From NCBI GenBank assembly GCA_028386065.3, contig JAKUCV010001741.1, positions 121,750-185,749 of the forward strand: 64,000 nucleotides of DNA, in the 5' to 3' direction. The notes beneath the pieces were generated by a model. The model had not been told where the DNA came from, did not search any database, and saw only the letters and a list, made by a program, of their open reading frames with translations. The first letter of the stretch is position 1, and every line of letters starts with the position of its first letter. Shown here piece by piece: positions 46,265 through 57,316 of this stretch. The DNA is from Turnera subulata (taxonomy: Eukaryota > Streptophyta > Magnoliopsida > Malpighiales > Passifloraceae). The translations under genes and the position numbers were made by a program.

Positions 46265-48808
46265 ATGTACGCCAGGAGGAGATTATTGTATACCGCTGCT
46301 ATTCGATTTGGAACTATTACTACTTCTCCTCCCTGTGTTGTTGAGAATTGTTGGGTCAAAGTCAAATCCATACACACCACCCCAAGCTCACAACCCACCG
46401 CCAGCCTCTTAAAAGCTCAGGAGGAACTCGAATCAATCTTGCAAAAATCTTCTTCCGCCAGCCTCCCCAAGGCCAGACAACTTCACGCTCAGCTCATCCT
46501 TAATGGCCTTGTCCACAATAACAGTGGCCTGGGCCCAAAGTTATTGGGTATCTATGTCCTTTGCGATTGCTTCAATGACGCCCAGAAAATGTTTTCCCGC
46601 CTCCAGTTTGGCAGTGCCATGCCCTGGAATTGGATGATTAGGGGGTTTGTCAACATGGGTTGCCCCCATTTTGCATTGTTGTTCTACTTTAAAATGTTGG
46701 GTTGTGGAGTTCCTCCTGATAAATATACGTTCCCCCCAGTAATTAAGGCTTGCTGTGGTTTGAATCATGTGAAGTTCGGTAGGATGCTTCGAGATACTAT
46801 CCTGTCCATGGATTTTGATGTGGATGTGTTTGTGGGTAGTTCTTTGATAAAGCTGTACGCCCAAAATGGCTGTCTGGCGGATGCTCGCCTTCTGTTTGAT
46901 AACATGCTGCACAGAGATCTTGTCTTGTGGAATGTCATAATTCATGGTTCTGTGAAATGTGGGGACTTGGATGGTGCAGCACAGGTTTTCAGGGACATGA
47001 GAATTTCCGGAACTAGGCCTGATTCGGTTACATTTGCTTCTCTACTTTCTGCCTGTGCCTCCCAGGCTTTGGTTGCATATGGCGCTCAGCTTCATGGCCT
47101 TGCTATCTTTTGTGGATTGCAGAACGAGCTTCTGGTGGCAAACACATTAGTGGCTATGTATTCGAAATGCGGACTTTTGTTGGATGCTCGAAGATTGTTT
47201 GGTATGATGCCCCAGACCGATTTGCTGAGTTGGAATAACATGATTGGTGGATATGTACAAAGTGGGTTCATGGAAGAGGCTTTAACATTATTTCGCGAGA
47301 TGCTACCTGCCGGTTTTAAACCAGACTCGGTGACTTTAGCTAGTTTCCTTCCAGCAGTAACTGAATCAGCAAATCTAAGACGAGGCAAAGAAGTTCATGG
47401 GCACATTGTGAGACATGGTGTGACTCTGGATGTCTTCTTGAAGAGCGCTCTTATAGACTTATACTTTAAGTGCCGGGACGTGGAGATGGCATGCAAGATT
47501 TTTGAGCAGAGTGCCATGATTGATATCGTCATTTGTACTGCCATGATATCTGGCTATGTGCTTAATGGTATGAATCATGATGCTGTAGAAATTTTTAGGT
47601 GGTTACTCCAAGAAAACATGACTCCAAATGCTTTAACCCTATCAAGTGTTTTACCAGCCTTTGCTGGTTTAGCCGCCCTACAATTGGGGAAGGAATTGCA
47701 TGGTAACATCCTCAAGAATGGGCTTGAGAGTAAATGTCATGTTGGAAGTGCAATTATGGATATGTATGCAAAATGTGGAAGATTGGATCTTGCCTGTATA
47801 ATTTTTGCTAGGATATCTGAAAAAGATGTGGTCTGTTGGAACTCAATAATTACTAGTTGCTGCCAAAATGGAAAACCAGAGGAGGCCATTGATCTTTTTC
47901 GTAGAATGGGGATTGAAGGAATGCATCATAACTGCGTCAGTGTCTCATCTGCACTTTCGGCTTGCGCAAACTTGCCTGCGCTCATGTATGGCAAAGAGAT
48001 CCATGGTTTCATGATTAAACGTCCACTCAAAACTGATTTGTTTGCGGAGAGTGCACTGATAGATATGTATGCCAAATGTGGAAACCTAAAAGTTGCACGT
48101 CATGTGTTTGATGTGATGGAAGGGAAGACTGAAGTTGCGTGGAATAGCATGATTGCTGCTTATGGGACTCATGGTTGCCTTGACGAAGCCCTTGCTTTGC
48201 TCCACAAAATGCTGGAAAATGGAATTCGTCCTGATAACGTCACCTTTCTTGGTATAATCTCAGCTTGTGGCCATACTGGTCGGATTGATGATGGATTTCG
48301 GTACTTCCGCTGCATGACCGAAGAATATGGGATCCCAGCTCAGATGGAGCATTATGCTTGCCTGGTGGATCTGTTGGGGCGTGCTGGTTGTTTGACTGAA
48401 TCATTTGAAATCATAAAGGGTATGCCATTTTCACCTGATGCAGGGGTTTGGGGGACATTGCTGGGAGCCTGTAGGGTTCATGGGAATGTTGATCTAGCCG
48501 AAATGACTTCCAGGTATCTACATGACTTGGACCCAAGAAATTCCGGCTACTATGTCTTACTCTCAAATGTAAATGCTGATGCTGGAAAATGGAGAAGTGT
48601 AGCAAAGGTACGGAATTTGATGAAAGAAGGAGGTGTGCAGAAGATACCAGGGTATAGCTGGATTGAGATCAACAGCATCACTCATACATTTTGTGCCGCT
48701 GATAGAAGTCATCCACATTATTCTCAAATATATTCGACACTGAATAGTCTCCTTCTGGAGCTGAGAAGAGAGGGCTATGTTCCTCAACCTTACCGTCCAA
48801 CCCACTGA
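46265..48808 (+). CDS. Pentatricopeptide repeat protein, PLS class with E/E+ tail
   Basis: This intronless gene encodes 847 aa. The start is ATG 46265 (MYARRRLLYTAAIRFG); an upstream TTG adds only two codons and is not a plant start. The Arg-rich, acid-free N-terminus looks like an organelle targeting peptide. From residue about 60 the protein is made of P, L and S type PPR repeats, with repeated motifs such as DVFVGSSLIKLYAQNG, NTLVAMYSKCG, SWNNMIGGYVQSG, SALIDMYAKCG and WNSMIAAYGTHG. The C-terminus carries an E motif (GVWGTLLGACRVHGN ... LDPRNSGYYVLLSN) and an E+-like part (IPGYSWIEI ... GYVPQ), but no DYW deaminase domain. PLS-E proteins bind single-stranded organellar RNA, usually for C-to-U editing with a deaminase supplied in trans. 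Length and order resemble Arabidopsis At4g21300 as I recall it; the orthology is unconfirmed. No stop or frameshift is seen. Confidence 0.9.
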   Translation: MYARRRLLYTAAIRFGTITTSPPCVVENCWVKVKSIHTTPSSQPTASLLKAQEELESILQKSSSASLPKARQLHAQLILNGLVHNNSGLGPKLLGIYVLCDCFNDAQKMFSRLQFGSAMPWNWMIRGFVNMGCPHFALLFYFKMLGCGVPPDKYTFPPVIKACCGLNHVKFGRMLRDTILSMDFDVDVFVGSSLIKLYAQNGCLADARLLFDNMLHRDLVLWNVIIHGSVKCGDLDGAAQVFRDMRISGTRPDSVTFASLLSACASQALVAYGAQLHGLAIFCGLQNELLVANTLVAMYSKCGLLLDARRLFGMMPQTDLLSWNNMIGGYVQSGFMEEALTLFREMLPAGFKPDSVTLASFLPAVTESANLRRGKEVHGHIVRHGVTLDVFLKSALIDLYFKCRDVEMACKIFEQSAMIDIVICTAMISGYVLNGMNHDAVEIFRWLLQENMTPNALTLSSVLPAFAGLAALQLGKELHGNILKNGLESKCHVGSAIMDMYAKCGRLDLACIIFARISEKDVVCWNSIITSCCQNGKPEEAIDLFRRMGIEGMHHNCVSVSSALSACANLPALMYGKEIHGFMIKRPLKTDLFAESALIDMYAKCGNLKVARHVFDVMEGKTEVAWNSMIAAYGTHGCLDEALALLHKMLENGIRPDNVTFLGIISACGHTGRIDDGFRYFRCMTEEYGIPAQMEHYACLVDLLGRAGCLTESFEIIKGMPFSPDAGVWGTLLGACRVHGNVDLAEMTSRYLHDLDPRNSGYYVLLSNVNADAGKWRSVAKVRNLMKEGGVQKIPGYSWIEINSITHTFCAADRSHPHYSQIYSTLNSLLLELRREGYVPQPYRPTH

Positions 48809-51800
48809 CAATCTGCGGGATATGATTCCTTGAGCCTATCAGTCAGAACTATGGTCAGTGAACCATGGTGAGTTAGGAACCACACTCTTTTTAAGAAATC
48901 CTTGACATATTTTTGGTTCTGTATACTAAAAGAAAGCTATTTGACAGGATAACTCAAGTTTATTAATCTTTAATTCTTTCACTTATCCTTGCCCGAAGAG
49001 ATGCTTAATTATCCTACAGCCACTAAAAAGAAGAGGGAGATATTAACTATCTTAAGTTCAGAACTCAAAGCAACTAGCTTAACCATCATCAATCATCTTG
49101 CCTTCAATAGGATTCCACAACAGTTTCTACTATTAATCTATTTATGTTATATGTTAGAGGTTTTATCTCCTTATTGTCAAGCTAATGTGTGTGAAGGATG
49201 ACAATGTGTTTGCAACAGTGACAGTATTGCATTTTGAGTTCACTAGTTCTGCTTTTGTTAGCTGTTTTATTTTCCCCTTTACTCGAGAACCATTCTGTAG
49301 GATTTTCTATATTTCCTGGCGCAAGCAAAACTGCATGACTTGAAGCTGCCAATATTTTCTAGATATATTACCCTTCTGCTGCTTCAGAGTTAAAGTTCTA
49401 TCATGGCATATCTGATGTTCTTGTTGGTCTTCAACATTCCACGTAATGAGAGTCATATGGGTATGATTTGTTCTTTATCAGTTTAACCTTGCCATATGTT
49501 GAGCTTAGCCTTTCATAGGAAGATATGCTTCTCTTTTACCTGCAAAATTTTACTTCCTGTGTTTTTATTGGTGGTAGGAACCAGCTTATTATTTCTCTGG
49601 TATACTTCATATAAACTGTCCTTTTCCCTTATGAATCGTCTTCAAGTCCTCCCAGATCTTTTTGTGAATTATGCAAAATGAACTAGCATGTCCACTCTAC
49701 ATGTTCGAACTTGCAAGCTCATTGGAACTGTTGACCGACTTAGTTTAATAGACTAAACAAAAAAATATATTGCTTATAGCACAAGTTTAGGATTACTAAT
49801 TGTTTTAGGTTTCTAGTACTTGTATAAATAGAGGTGTGTACCTACTATATTTATTATCATCAGAAAATCAATAAATTTTTTTTTTTTTTGTGAGGAAACA
49901 AGTTGGACCACGCAAATCTCACATTAATCTATTTACAAGCAAAATATATGACTTGGCACACAATCCAAACAAATACATGAGATGTTATTTTGATGCTTGA
50001 TTTCTTATTCTATCTTCTATTTGACATGTTGTATCTCAATGCCATATTCCTGGCATGATGAAGCTTCAGAAGTAAAATGGATATTTTGTATGGTTTGTGC
50101 ATGTAGGATTGCAACATTTTACATCCAAATGATAAACCTTTGGAGAAAGAAAAACAAAGTATGTCGAATGATCACTGCATGCAGAATTGCAATAGAGGAA
50201 ATAGTTCCAGACTAGTTGAAAGCAATTGCTTTAGTTGGTTGTTTTATCACTCAGCGACGCAGATGGCTTGTGCAGCAAGTGACGACAATAATTAATGTGC
50301 CAAATGTTTTGCTGTCTGATTGAAATAAGTTGATGATATTTTTGTTACTGATTAAATTGTTACCTGACATGATGAAAACTTATTACTAGCAGCAAATCAT
50401 TGTTCACTAGGACTGTTTACAGCACTTGAAATTGTAGATGCATCTGCTGCACTCTTTCGTCCTGCATTTGAAGTTTGGACAAGATGAATGAATGGTAAGC
50501 CACTCTCCGATGCTCCTATTATTTAAATAATCTTTGTTCTCTTAGGTTTTCCTCATATATTTTGAATAAGTTACTCTATGGTTTCTTTGCTCTGCATAAA
50601 CTAGGTTTTAGTTGCAAAATCCCGCTTTCTATGATGCCAACTGGGGCAGTGATGTTAACCACTGATGGAAGAAGTACTCCGGTAGAAGTATGTATGATGC
50701 ACTGGCCACAAAAGAGAAGACCTGAATGTTATGTATAACTTTCAGCTATTGAATTTGTTACCTTTCAGCCGCTATAATAATGTAAAATTCAGTTCACTGA
50801 TTTAGCTTCTCTTGTTGGTTTTTGCTATGAATAGACTCGTTTCTGAGTAAATGTCCCACCAGTTGCAAACGCTATGCGGCATGTCTTGACTCTCCTGAAA
50901 CTATCAGGTACGTTTTCCTCTAGGTAGTTCTCAGTTTCTAATCAACTATGACTTTCTAGTTCCTACGCTTGTTATTCCTTTATATCCATTCATCTCAAGA
51001 TAATTGTGTTTCTACTTTGTTCAAAAGCTTGCATTTCCTTGTCACCTTTAATTGCTGTGATTTTGTTAGTGCAATGCTACTTGTACATGTGCCTTAATCA
51101 AACTCCAATGCAAGTGATGTTCCAGTCAATTTTGCTTAACCAGCTTTGGCTGCTACATCATTTAGTACAGCAATCTGGTAAATCTATTAGTGCAAAGCAT
51201 GGGGGTGAGGTCTCGAGTTCTAGCCTTACCTTACGATATCAAAGAAAAAAAGAAGAAGAAGAAGAAGAAAATTCTCTTATGTGCAAGTAGCATTTACTCA
51301 TTCCCCATATTCCTACGCATCTGGTTTATATGGCACGAACTTTGACTGCATACTTCTATTTTTTTGATGGATCGTTGTTTCATATTTTCCTTCTGGCAGG
51401 GGAAGAAAGGGAACTAAGATTGGGATACCTATTTATACTTCATGCTGCCTTGCTCAGTGAGCATCATAATGAGCAAGCTCGAAGAGAAATGAAGAATGTC
51501 ACAGTTGGCTATTTCTTCTTGTGCTGATTCCTTGACTACAGGAGGTTGAGAAGGAGAAAGATTGTTGCAGATTATGCTTTGTTACTCGCTGCTTATCTCC
51601 CTGCATAAGTTTTAGACATGTTGCAACTGGTGTGACCCTTCTTGCCCATCCTGGATGTTTGTTTCTTTTCCCTGTCTGACACTTTGTTGCAGGCTCAACT
51701 GAAGCCTAGATGTTATTTCAGATGTTCTTCCTAATTCTGTGTATCTCATGAAGAATTCACACCACATCATGAATTTTTAGTCTAAATGACTCTTTGAGTT

Positions 51801-52448
51801 CTCTTATTAAGTACTAAAAAGTTACTTCTCAGGGACTACACGCCTTGAATAAGTCTGCTAGTTCCTTATGTAAAAGCTGTTGCAAACAATTCAACATGGA
51901 GAAAGTTGTGGGGAGGCTTAATTAAAGCTTGAAAATGTTACAATGGTTGATGGCACTGAAGCTTGGACGGCACCTCCAAACAAATGGGTTAGTGCTCTGG
52001 AGTAAATATCATAACATCAAAGGCATTTCTTTGGTAGCATCATATATCAAATGTGTTCGTCTAATTAGCTCTTAAGATTATTACTAACAAAGTCTAACAT
52101 CTACAAATTTTATTGAGTGTTGTTTAGAAAGAAACGTTTGAAGCACATTGATTGATTAGCATGCCAATGATAAAGCTTGGTAGACTGGACAATAGATCTG
52201 AAGTTGGAATCTTAGATGGTTAACTAAGTTTTAGGTAGAGCTTTGGTAGTTTGTGGTCCAACCAGAAAATTCTGATTCTGGGTAATAATGGTGTAGGCCA
52301 GCAGATAGCAGGTTAAATTCACAAGCAGAGGCTGTCTTGCATATGCGTATAGTATCCCTAGGAAGAAAAACAACACTCAAAAATGATTGACTATACATCC
52401 GGTCTATGCAAAATATTAAGTTACTTCTTCAAAATATTAATAAAACCA
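48809..52448. other. Long non-coding stretch downstream of the PPR gene
   Basis: No convincing coding region was found in about 3.6 kb. The part around 49728-49890 resembles a short Copia-type LTR remnant (TGTTGACC start, TATAAATAG at about 49823, AATAAA near 49870), but no partner copy or target duplication was found. The first kilobase may include PPR 3' UTR. Confidence 0.35.
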
Positions 52449-52450
52449 TC

Positions 52451-52516
<66 letters not shown>

Positions 52517-53177
52517 TAGATATATATATAACAGAGATATTTCTCATGAGACATTAAAGAGAAGACACCTGGCAATTTACGAGCATAAAAACAAAACATG
52601 TAGTCATATCAAATACCAATTTCTTTTTGCATTAATAATTATTTTAGTTATTATTTTATAATTAACTGCATTTCTTTTAGAAAATAATAATAAGATGATG
52701 ATAAGATGATAAGATCATCTTCTTCGCATTATTATTTTTTATTTTTTTTAAAAATAATGATAAGATGATAAGGTTAGCTTTTAACATATTTTTTTTTCTG
52801 GACCATAAACTTTTACCTATCTAAATACATACTTTCTTAGTAATACTATTTTTTTCATAATTATTTCTCTAAAAAACTACCTTTGGTTTGTGAGTTTTCC
52901 ACTACACAAGTGTGTATTACATCTTCTCAACAACCATTAAGGGGTGTAATTTTTTATTTATATTGATTGTATTTTTCTATGCATTTTCATCATTATTTTT
53001 TAAAAAAATTTTGAAGGAAAAAATATCAATATTCCGTGTTATTTTAAATATGGTAAGTTTTATTAAATTTTAATTGATCATTTTAAAATAAATAATATTA
53101 TATAATTCAAAATATTATAATTATGATCTAACCAATTCTAAATTCCAAGCCGTGCATTGCACGAGATGTTAACTAGT
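52449..53177 (+). mobile_element. Non-autonomous Helitron 1
   Basis: The 3' end has the Helitron signature: a 13-nt hairpin CGTGCATTGCACG (53151-53163), nine bases, then CTAGT (53173-53177) followed by T. The proposed 5' end TCTTCTAATATATA (52449) is preceded by A, consistent with insertion between A and T. It holds no rolling-circle replicase gene. A (TA)n tract and a GACACCTGGC block lie near the 5' end. The 5' end is less certain than the 3' end. Confidence 0.65.
52457..52514. repeat. (TA)29 microsatellite
   Basis: This is a perfect 58-bp TA run followed by GATAGA and five more TA units. Any reading frame through it encodes only IYIYIY and is not a gene. Confidence 0.95.
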
Positions 53178-53986
53178 TTATGTATATATAGCAAGATACA
53201 TCTCAAAACAGATTTTAGAGATGACAACTGGAATTTTAAGAGAATAAAAATAAGACACCTGGCTTCATATTATATTTTCTCTCTTTTCTTTTTGTACAGC
53301 ATCGATGTGGTTTAGCAAAATTATAAAAATATGGATATGGATATTTTTATCTCTTTTTAAAAAATAATGATAAGCTACATCTTAAGACCGATATGGATGT
53401 GGATATGGAATCAAGACATCTTTTTATAGCATCAATTATATGGATATGGATGTTTTTATAGCATCAATTATATCAAGACAAGACATCTTTTTATAGCATC
53501 AATTATATGGATATGGATGTTTTTATCTCTTTTTAAAAATAATGATAAGATGATAAATCTTGCGGGTAACTTTTTGATTTATATTAATTATCTTTTTTTA
53601 TGCATTTTTATCATTAATTTTTTTGTATTATTTTATGTAATTAATTAAGTATTAATTATATATATATTTTTAAAAATATATCAATATGTTGGATTATTAT
53701 AAAAAAATATGGATATGGATGCTTTTATTTTTTTAAAATAATAATGATGAGATGATGATAAGTTCTTGTAGTAATTTTTCAATTATATTGATTGTGTTTT
53801 ATTTTTATGCATTTTCATCATTAATTTCTCTATATTACTTTATGAAATTAATTAAATATTAATTATGTTTTTTAAAAAATAAATATCAATATATCGGGTC
53901 ACTATGAAAGAAAGATTTTTATTTTTTTATTAATATGGTAAAGTATTCAAATTCCACGCCCGTGTATTCCACGGGTGTGTACTAGT
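53178..53986 (+). mobile_element. Non-autonomous Helitron 2, adjacent to Helitron 1
   Basis: The 3' end has CCCGTG-TATTC-CACGGG (53959-53975), six bases TGTGTA, then CTAGT (53982-53986) followed by T, a canonical Helitron terminus. AAGACACCTGGC near 53256 matches the same block in Helitron 1, so the two are related. The 5' terminus is not resolved. Inside, ATATGGATATGGATGTTTTTAT and ATAGCATCAATTATAT are repeated in tandem around 53325-53540. No coding sequence is present. Confidence 0.65.
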
Positions 53987-54187
53987 TAAAAATAACATAA
54001 ATACCAGGAAAAATGACAACTTCGTGACTGCATCGAAGTTTTGTTCCTATATGATGATATCCTGTCTCACGCACGCCATTAATTAATAGGAAGGATACAA
54101 TCGTTAAAAAGCTAATGTCTCAAACTTGGCATCGAAAGCAAGTTTACTCGTATAAAGAACATTGTTCTCACGCACGCCATTAATTAT

Positions 54188-54192
54188 TTACT
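54188..54192. repeat. Target-site duplication TTACT, left copy
   Basis: TTACT precedes the Ale-like 5' LTR and recurs at 60202-60206 after the 3' LTR. Confidence 0.85.
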
Positions 54193-54379
54193 TGTTATAA
54201 AATAAAGAATGTCAATGTCAATGTCTTATACCTAACCTAGTTTTGTCTCCTTCCCCAATAAATAAGCAATATTACACATAATAAAAAGGAGTTGATGAGT
54301 TATCAAGCTCTAGTACTCGGTCATGGCAGATCATCTTCTTCCTCCCCATTACATCTTCATCTCCATATTATTTATAATA
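54193..54379 (+). repeat. Ale-like 5' LTR
   Basis: This is a direct repeat of 60005-60201, differing by a deletion of about 10 bases beside the TATAAATAAG box and a few substitutions. The final CA is mutated to TA. Confidence 0.85.
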
Positions 54380-55118
54380 CGTTATCAGCACGACTCTACC
54401 CGAACAAAGAAAAAAAATTGGAGCAGAAAACCAACCCAGAAAACGAAAATAGAGAAGAGAAAATACCCAGAAACATATCAAACCAGAAACGAAAATATGC
54501 ACCACGGTCACTGTTCATGGCTAAGCGTTCGGCGCCGCCTTGAACGACACCGTCACCACCATCATCTCCCCCACGCCGGCGCGACCTCGAAGTTGCCGTC
54601 TCCAGTCGTTTTCCGCTACCGACGCACTGTCCAGAGGCGAAGACCCGCGAGCAGACCCGCAGATCCTCTTCTTCGCCCTGCCGCCGACGCCACACGCGAC
54701 GCCGCGCCTCCATCGGACCGCCTGTGGTGTCGCCTCGTCGCCGCCGTGCCCGCGACATCTTCCCCTCGCTGCTGCATTGCCGTCGCCGTCGTCAAGGAGA
54801 TCAGACCCGTGTATGGCCGGGTCGCGACCCGTTTAAACGGGCGGGTTGAGGCCAGGTTGAAGATGACCCCGGCCCGTTTCTGTAAGCGGGTCGGGTCCGG
54901 GTCGCGGGCTGGGCTGCACTATTTAAATTCTGGGCCTGGACTATACTATTCACAGCCCAGTACATAAAAAACTGTGCCGGTACTGTTCACGGCCCAGCCC
55001 GAAAAAAAATGAAAAACAGAAAAGAGAAAAGAAAAATTTGGTAAAAAAAAAATGTGGATTTATTGTGTTGATTTGCCGTGGATGATTTGGTTGGATTATG
55101 GATTTATTGTTTTGTGTT
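54380..55118. other. GC-rich internal segment with overlapping palindromes
   Basis: No gene is supported; long open frames here begin in the LTR and are Arg/Pro/Ala-rich low complexity. Two overlapping perfect palindromes, GGGTCGCGACCC (54819-54830) and CCCGTTTAAACGGG (54828-54841), stand out. Further GGGTCGGG/GGCCCGG motifs continue to about 54995. Confidence 0.5.
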
Positions 55119-55427
55119 TGGCCGGAATTTAGCGCCTCAGAATTTTTCCCGGCAAGCCCAGAAGTGCTTGGTCGGAATTTAGCACCTCGGGATTTTCCCG
55201 GTGAGCCCGGAAGGCTATTATACTTATTTTGTGTTTGGCCAAAATTTAGCGCCTCTAAATTTTCCCGGCAAGCCCGGAAGACGATTTACTTATTTGTTCG
55301 GCCGGAAATTAACGCCTCGAGATTTTCCCGGCAAGCCTAGAAGTGTTTGGCCGGAGTAATTCGGCCGGAAATTAACGCCTCGAGATTTTCCCGGCAAGCC
55401 CAGAAGTGTTTGGCCGGAGTAATAACC
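55119..55427. repeat. Tandem repeat, five GGCCGGAATTTAGCGCCTCG-type units
   Basis: Units start near 55119, 55168, 55235, 55298 and 55360. Each has GGCCGGAA(T/A)TTA(G/A)CGCCTC followed by ATTTTCCCGGCAAGCC and GGAAG or AGAAG. Spacing is 49-67 bp, and the last two units are nearly identical. Confidence 0.8.
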
Positions 55428-56539
55428 GTGTATAAGTATTATATATTATATATTATTGCTGAAAGATTTATCGAGTAAGCATATTTTCTGTTTTTATTAC
55501 GATTGGGCTATTAACAAGGCCCATTGCATTTAAATTTCCCGCCTCTCATTTTATTTATGTTTTACTTGGGCTTGTACAAGGCCCATCATTTTTAAATTTT
55601 CTGTTATTTATTCTTAATTGGGCTGATTAATGAAAGACCCACGTTTATTTATTTTAATCAAGTCTTTATTTATTTAATTATGTTACTTGAATTTGAGGCC
55701 CTCAAAATTTCCAGAAGAAATTTTATCATGGGCATTAAATGCTGAAACGCATTTAAATGATAACAGTCTAGAAGACTGAATAAAAGAGTCTAGAAGACTC
55801 AAATAAAAGGCAAAAGACTGGATGCCTTAATGTAAAAAAGAATATTCACCCGAGATTTTATTACTGCAAGTTGATATCCGAGGGGGAGAATTATATGAGG
55901 ATGTTGTGTGGATGTCAACTATGATTGTACATGTGATTGTACATGATAATTGTGGTCATAATTATGTATGTTTAGTTGGTCATAAACAGGCCTTATAACA
56001 AGGCATCTAGTAAATGGTTATCAAGTGTCCCTGAAGGGCAAATGTAATATCGATAAAACCATATTTGGTCAAGATGATAACCATGCTAGTATTTAATATT
56101 GGCCGGCTAAGCCGCCTATATATATATTGCTTCATTTTTATGTTCTGTTTCATTATTAATTGTGATATTTTATTATGTTTATTACTGCTTAATTTTGAAT
56201 GTGAACATGAAAATGTTGTTTCTCGAATAATTACCCGGGCATTTGTCCTGAAGACAATGCCAGTTGACATCCAAGGGGGAGAAGTATATGCGTGGATGTC
56301 AACTAATCTCGAAATGAGAAAGAGATTAACACGCTCAAAAGCGATTATTATGGAGACTCCCCCTGCTTACAGTAATAAAAGCGATTATTATGGATCCTGT
56401 TAAGATTAATTCTGCCCTATTCCCTGAAGCGAATAAGGCAGTATGACTAAGAATGAGATAATAACTAGAGAAAGGCAAATATGCATATTATTATTGATCC
56501 ATAACTGGAGAACATTCAAAGAGAAATTGTTCTCATACA
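55428..56539. other. Ale-like internal region, no intact gene
   Basis: Two related segments with GAGGGGGAGAA...TATATG...GTGGATGTCAACTA lie near 55870-55922 and 56260-56305, suggesting a local duplication. TGGGC...GCCCA inverted motifs occur at 55503-55523 and 55566-55585. Nothing coding is supported. Confidence 0.4.
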
Positions 56540-57316
56540 TGAGTATTAAAGTATTTATCTATTGGGTGCAACATTAACCCTAAAACTTTGGGTCTCACTG
56601 TTAATGTTGACCCTGACACTGTCGTTCTAGGAGAACCACATACCACCTATATTGTTTTCTCCAGGTATCTCATACCGATTCATTGGAGGGAATCGAAGTG
56701 GAATTGCACCGTGATTTTCACCAGTCTGCCACATGGTTTCTGTGAAGAGCACCATGTTTGGCTTGTACTGATTTTTCAGGTCCCTTAACGTATGCACAAA
56801 ATCTTGGGACCTCCTTGCTACACCCCTGCAATTCCACAATAAAAGTCGTACCTTAGGCCATGTAGGTAGTAACCCAGTCACCCTTGGGACATTCCGAGCC
56901 ATCATAGAAATCTGATAGTAACTACTTTGATTTAAAATTTGGCATGAAGGCTCGAGTTGAAATTCCTGCATTCTATCAGAAATGAAAAACATTATTGAGT
57001 TAGCTGAGCCATAAAAATTTGTCCTAAGGTTCCCTTGGTCCTCCAGGAAGATAGTCTCTTCCATTGGAGTCACAAAGAACCGAGATGAGTATAGCTCATC
57101 TACAAAAACCAAACGTGGGATTCTTGCTAGCTCATTAGGCAGTTCCTCTTGTTGTTCATTAATCATGCTATAGGCCAATCTATTTCTTCTGCCTAGTGAG
57201 GCACCCTCAACAAAGAAAACAGTAGCTGGGGAAGGCATTTTTGTCTTGGTTGAGTTTTCTGTTTCTTTACTTTGATGGGTTTTTCTATATCTATGAGCTT
57301 TGCTGTATCTTCCCAT
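56540..57316 (-). pseudogene. LINE (non-LTR retrotransposon) fragment with endonuclease N-terminus
   Basis: On the - strand a 229-codon open frame starts at 57316 (MGRYSKAHRYRKTHQ). Its last third reads VRLLLWNCRGVARRSQDFVH and YKPNMVLFTETMW, the N-terminal signature of the AP-type endonuclease of plant L1-like LINE ORF2 (WNCRG, ET). Past a TAG at 56627 the same frame continues as NDSVRVNINS, still like the endonuclease. RT and the remainder are absent. The first 140 residues are not recognised. Being a 5' rather than a 3' piece is unusual, since LINE copies are normally truncated at the 5' end. It lies inside the Ale-like element, antisense to it. Confidence 0.65.

Noticed and set aside
49728..49890. 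Solo LTR with TATAAATAG and AATAAA
   Set aside because: It is suggestive, but no terminal inverted bases, duplication or second copy could be fixed.
51176..51260. Possible second SINE (GGTCTCGAGTTC followed by an A/GAAG-rich tail)
   Set aside because: Only a weak B-box-like string is present, with no target duplication or A box found.
52383..52661. 92-codon frame through the TA repeat
   Set aside because: The IYIYIY run simply reads the (TA)n microsatellite.
54323..54967. 214-codon Arg/Pro-rich frame
   Set aside because: It starts inside the Ale-like 5' LTR, is low complexity and lacks any domain.
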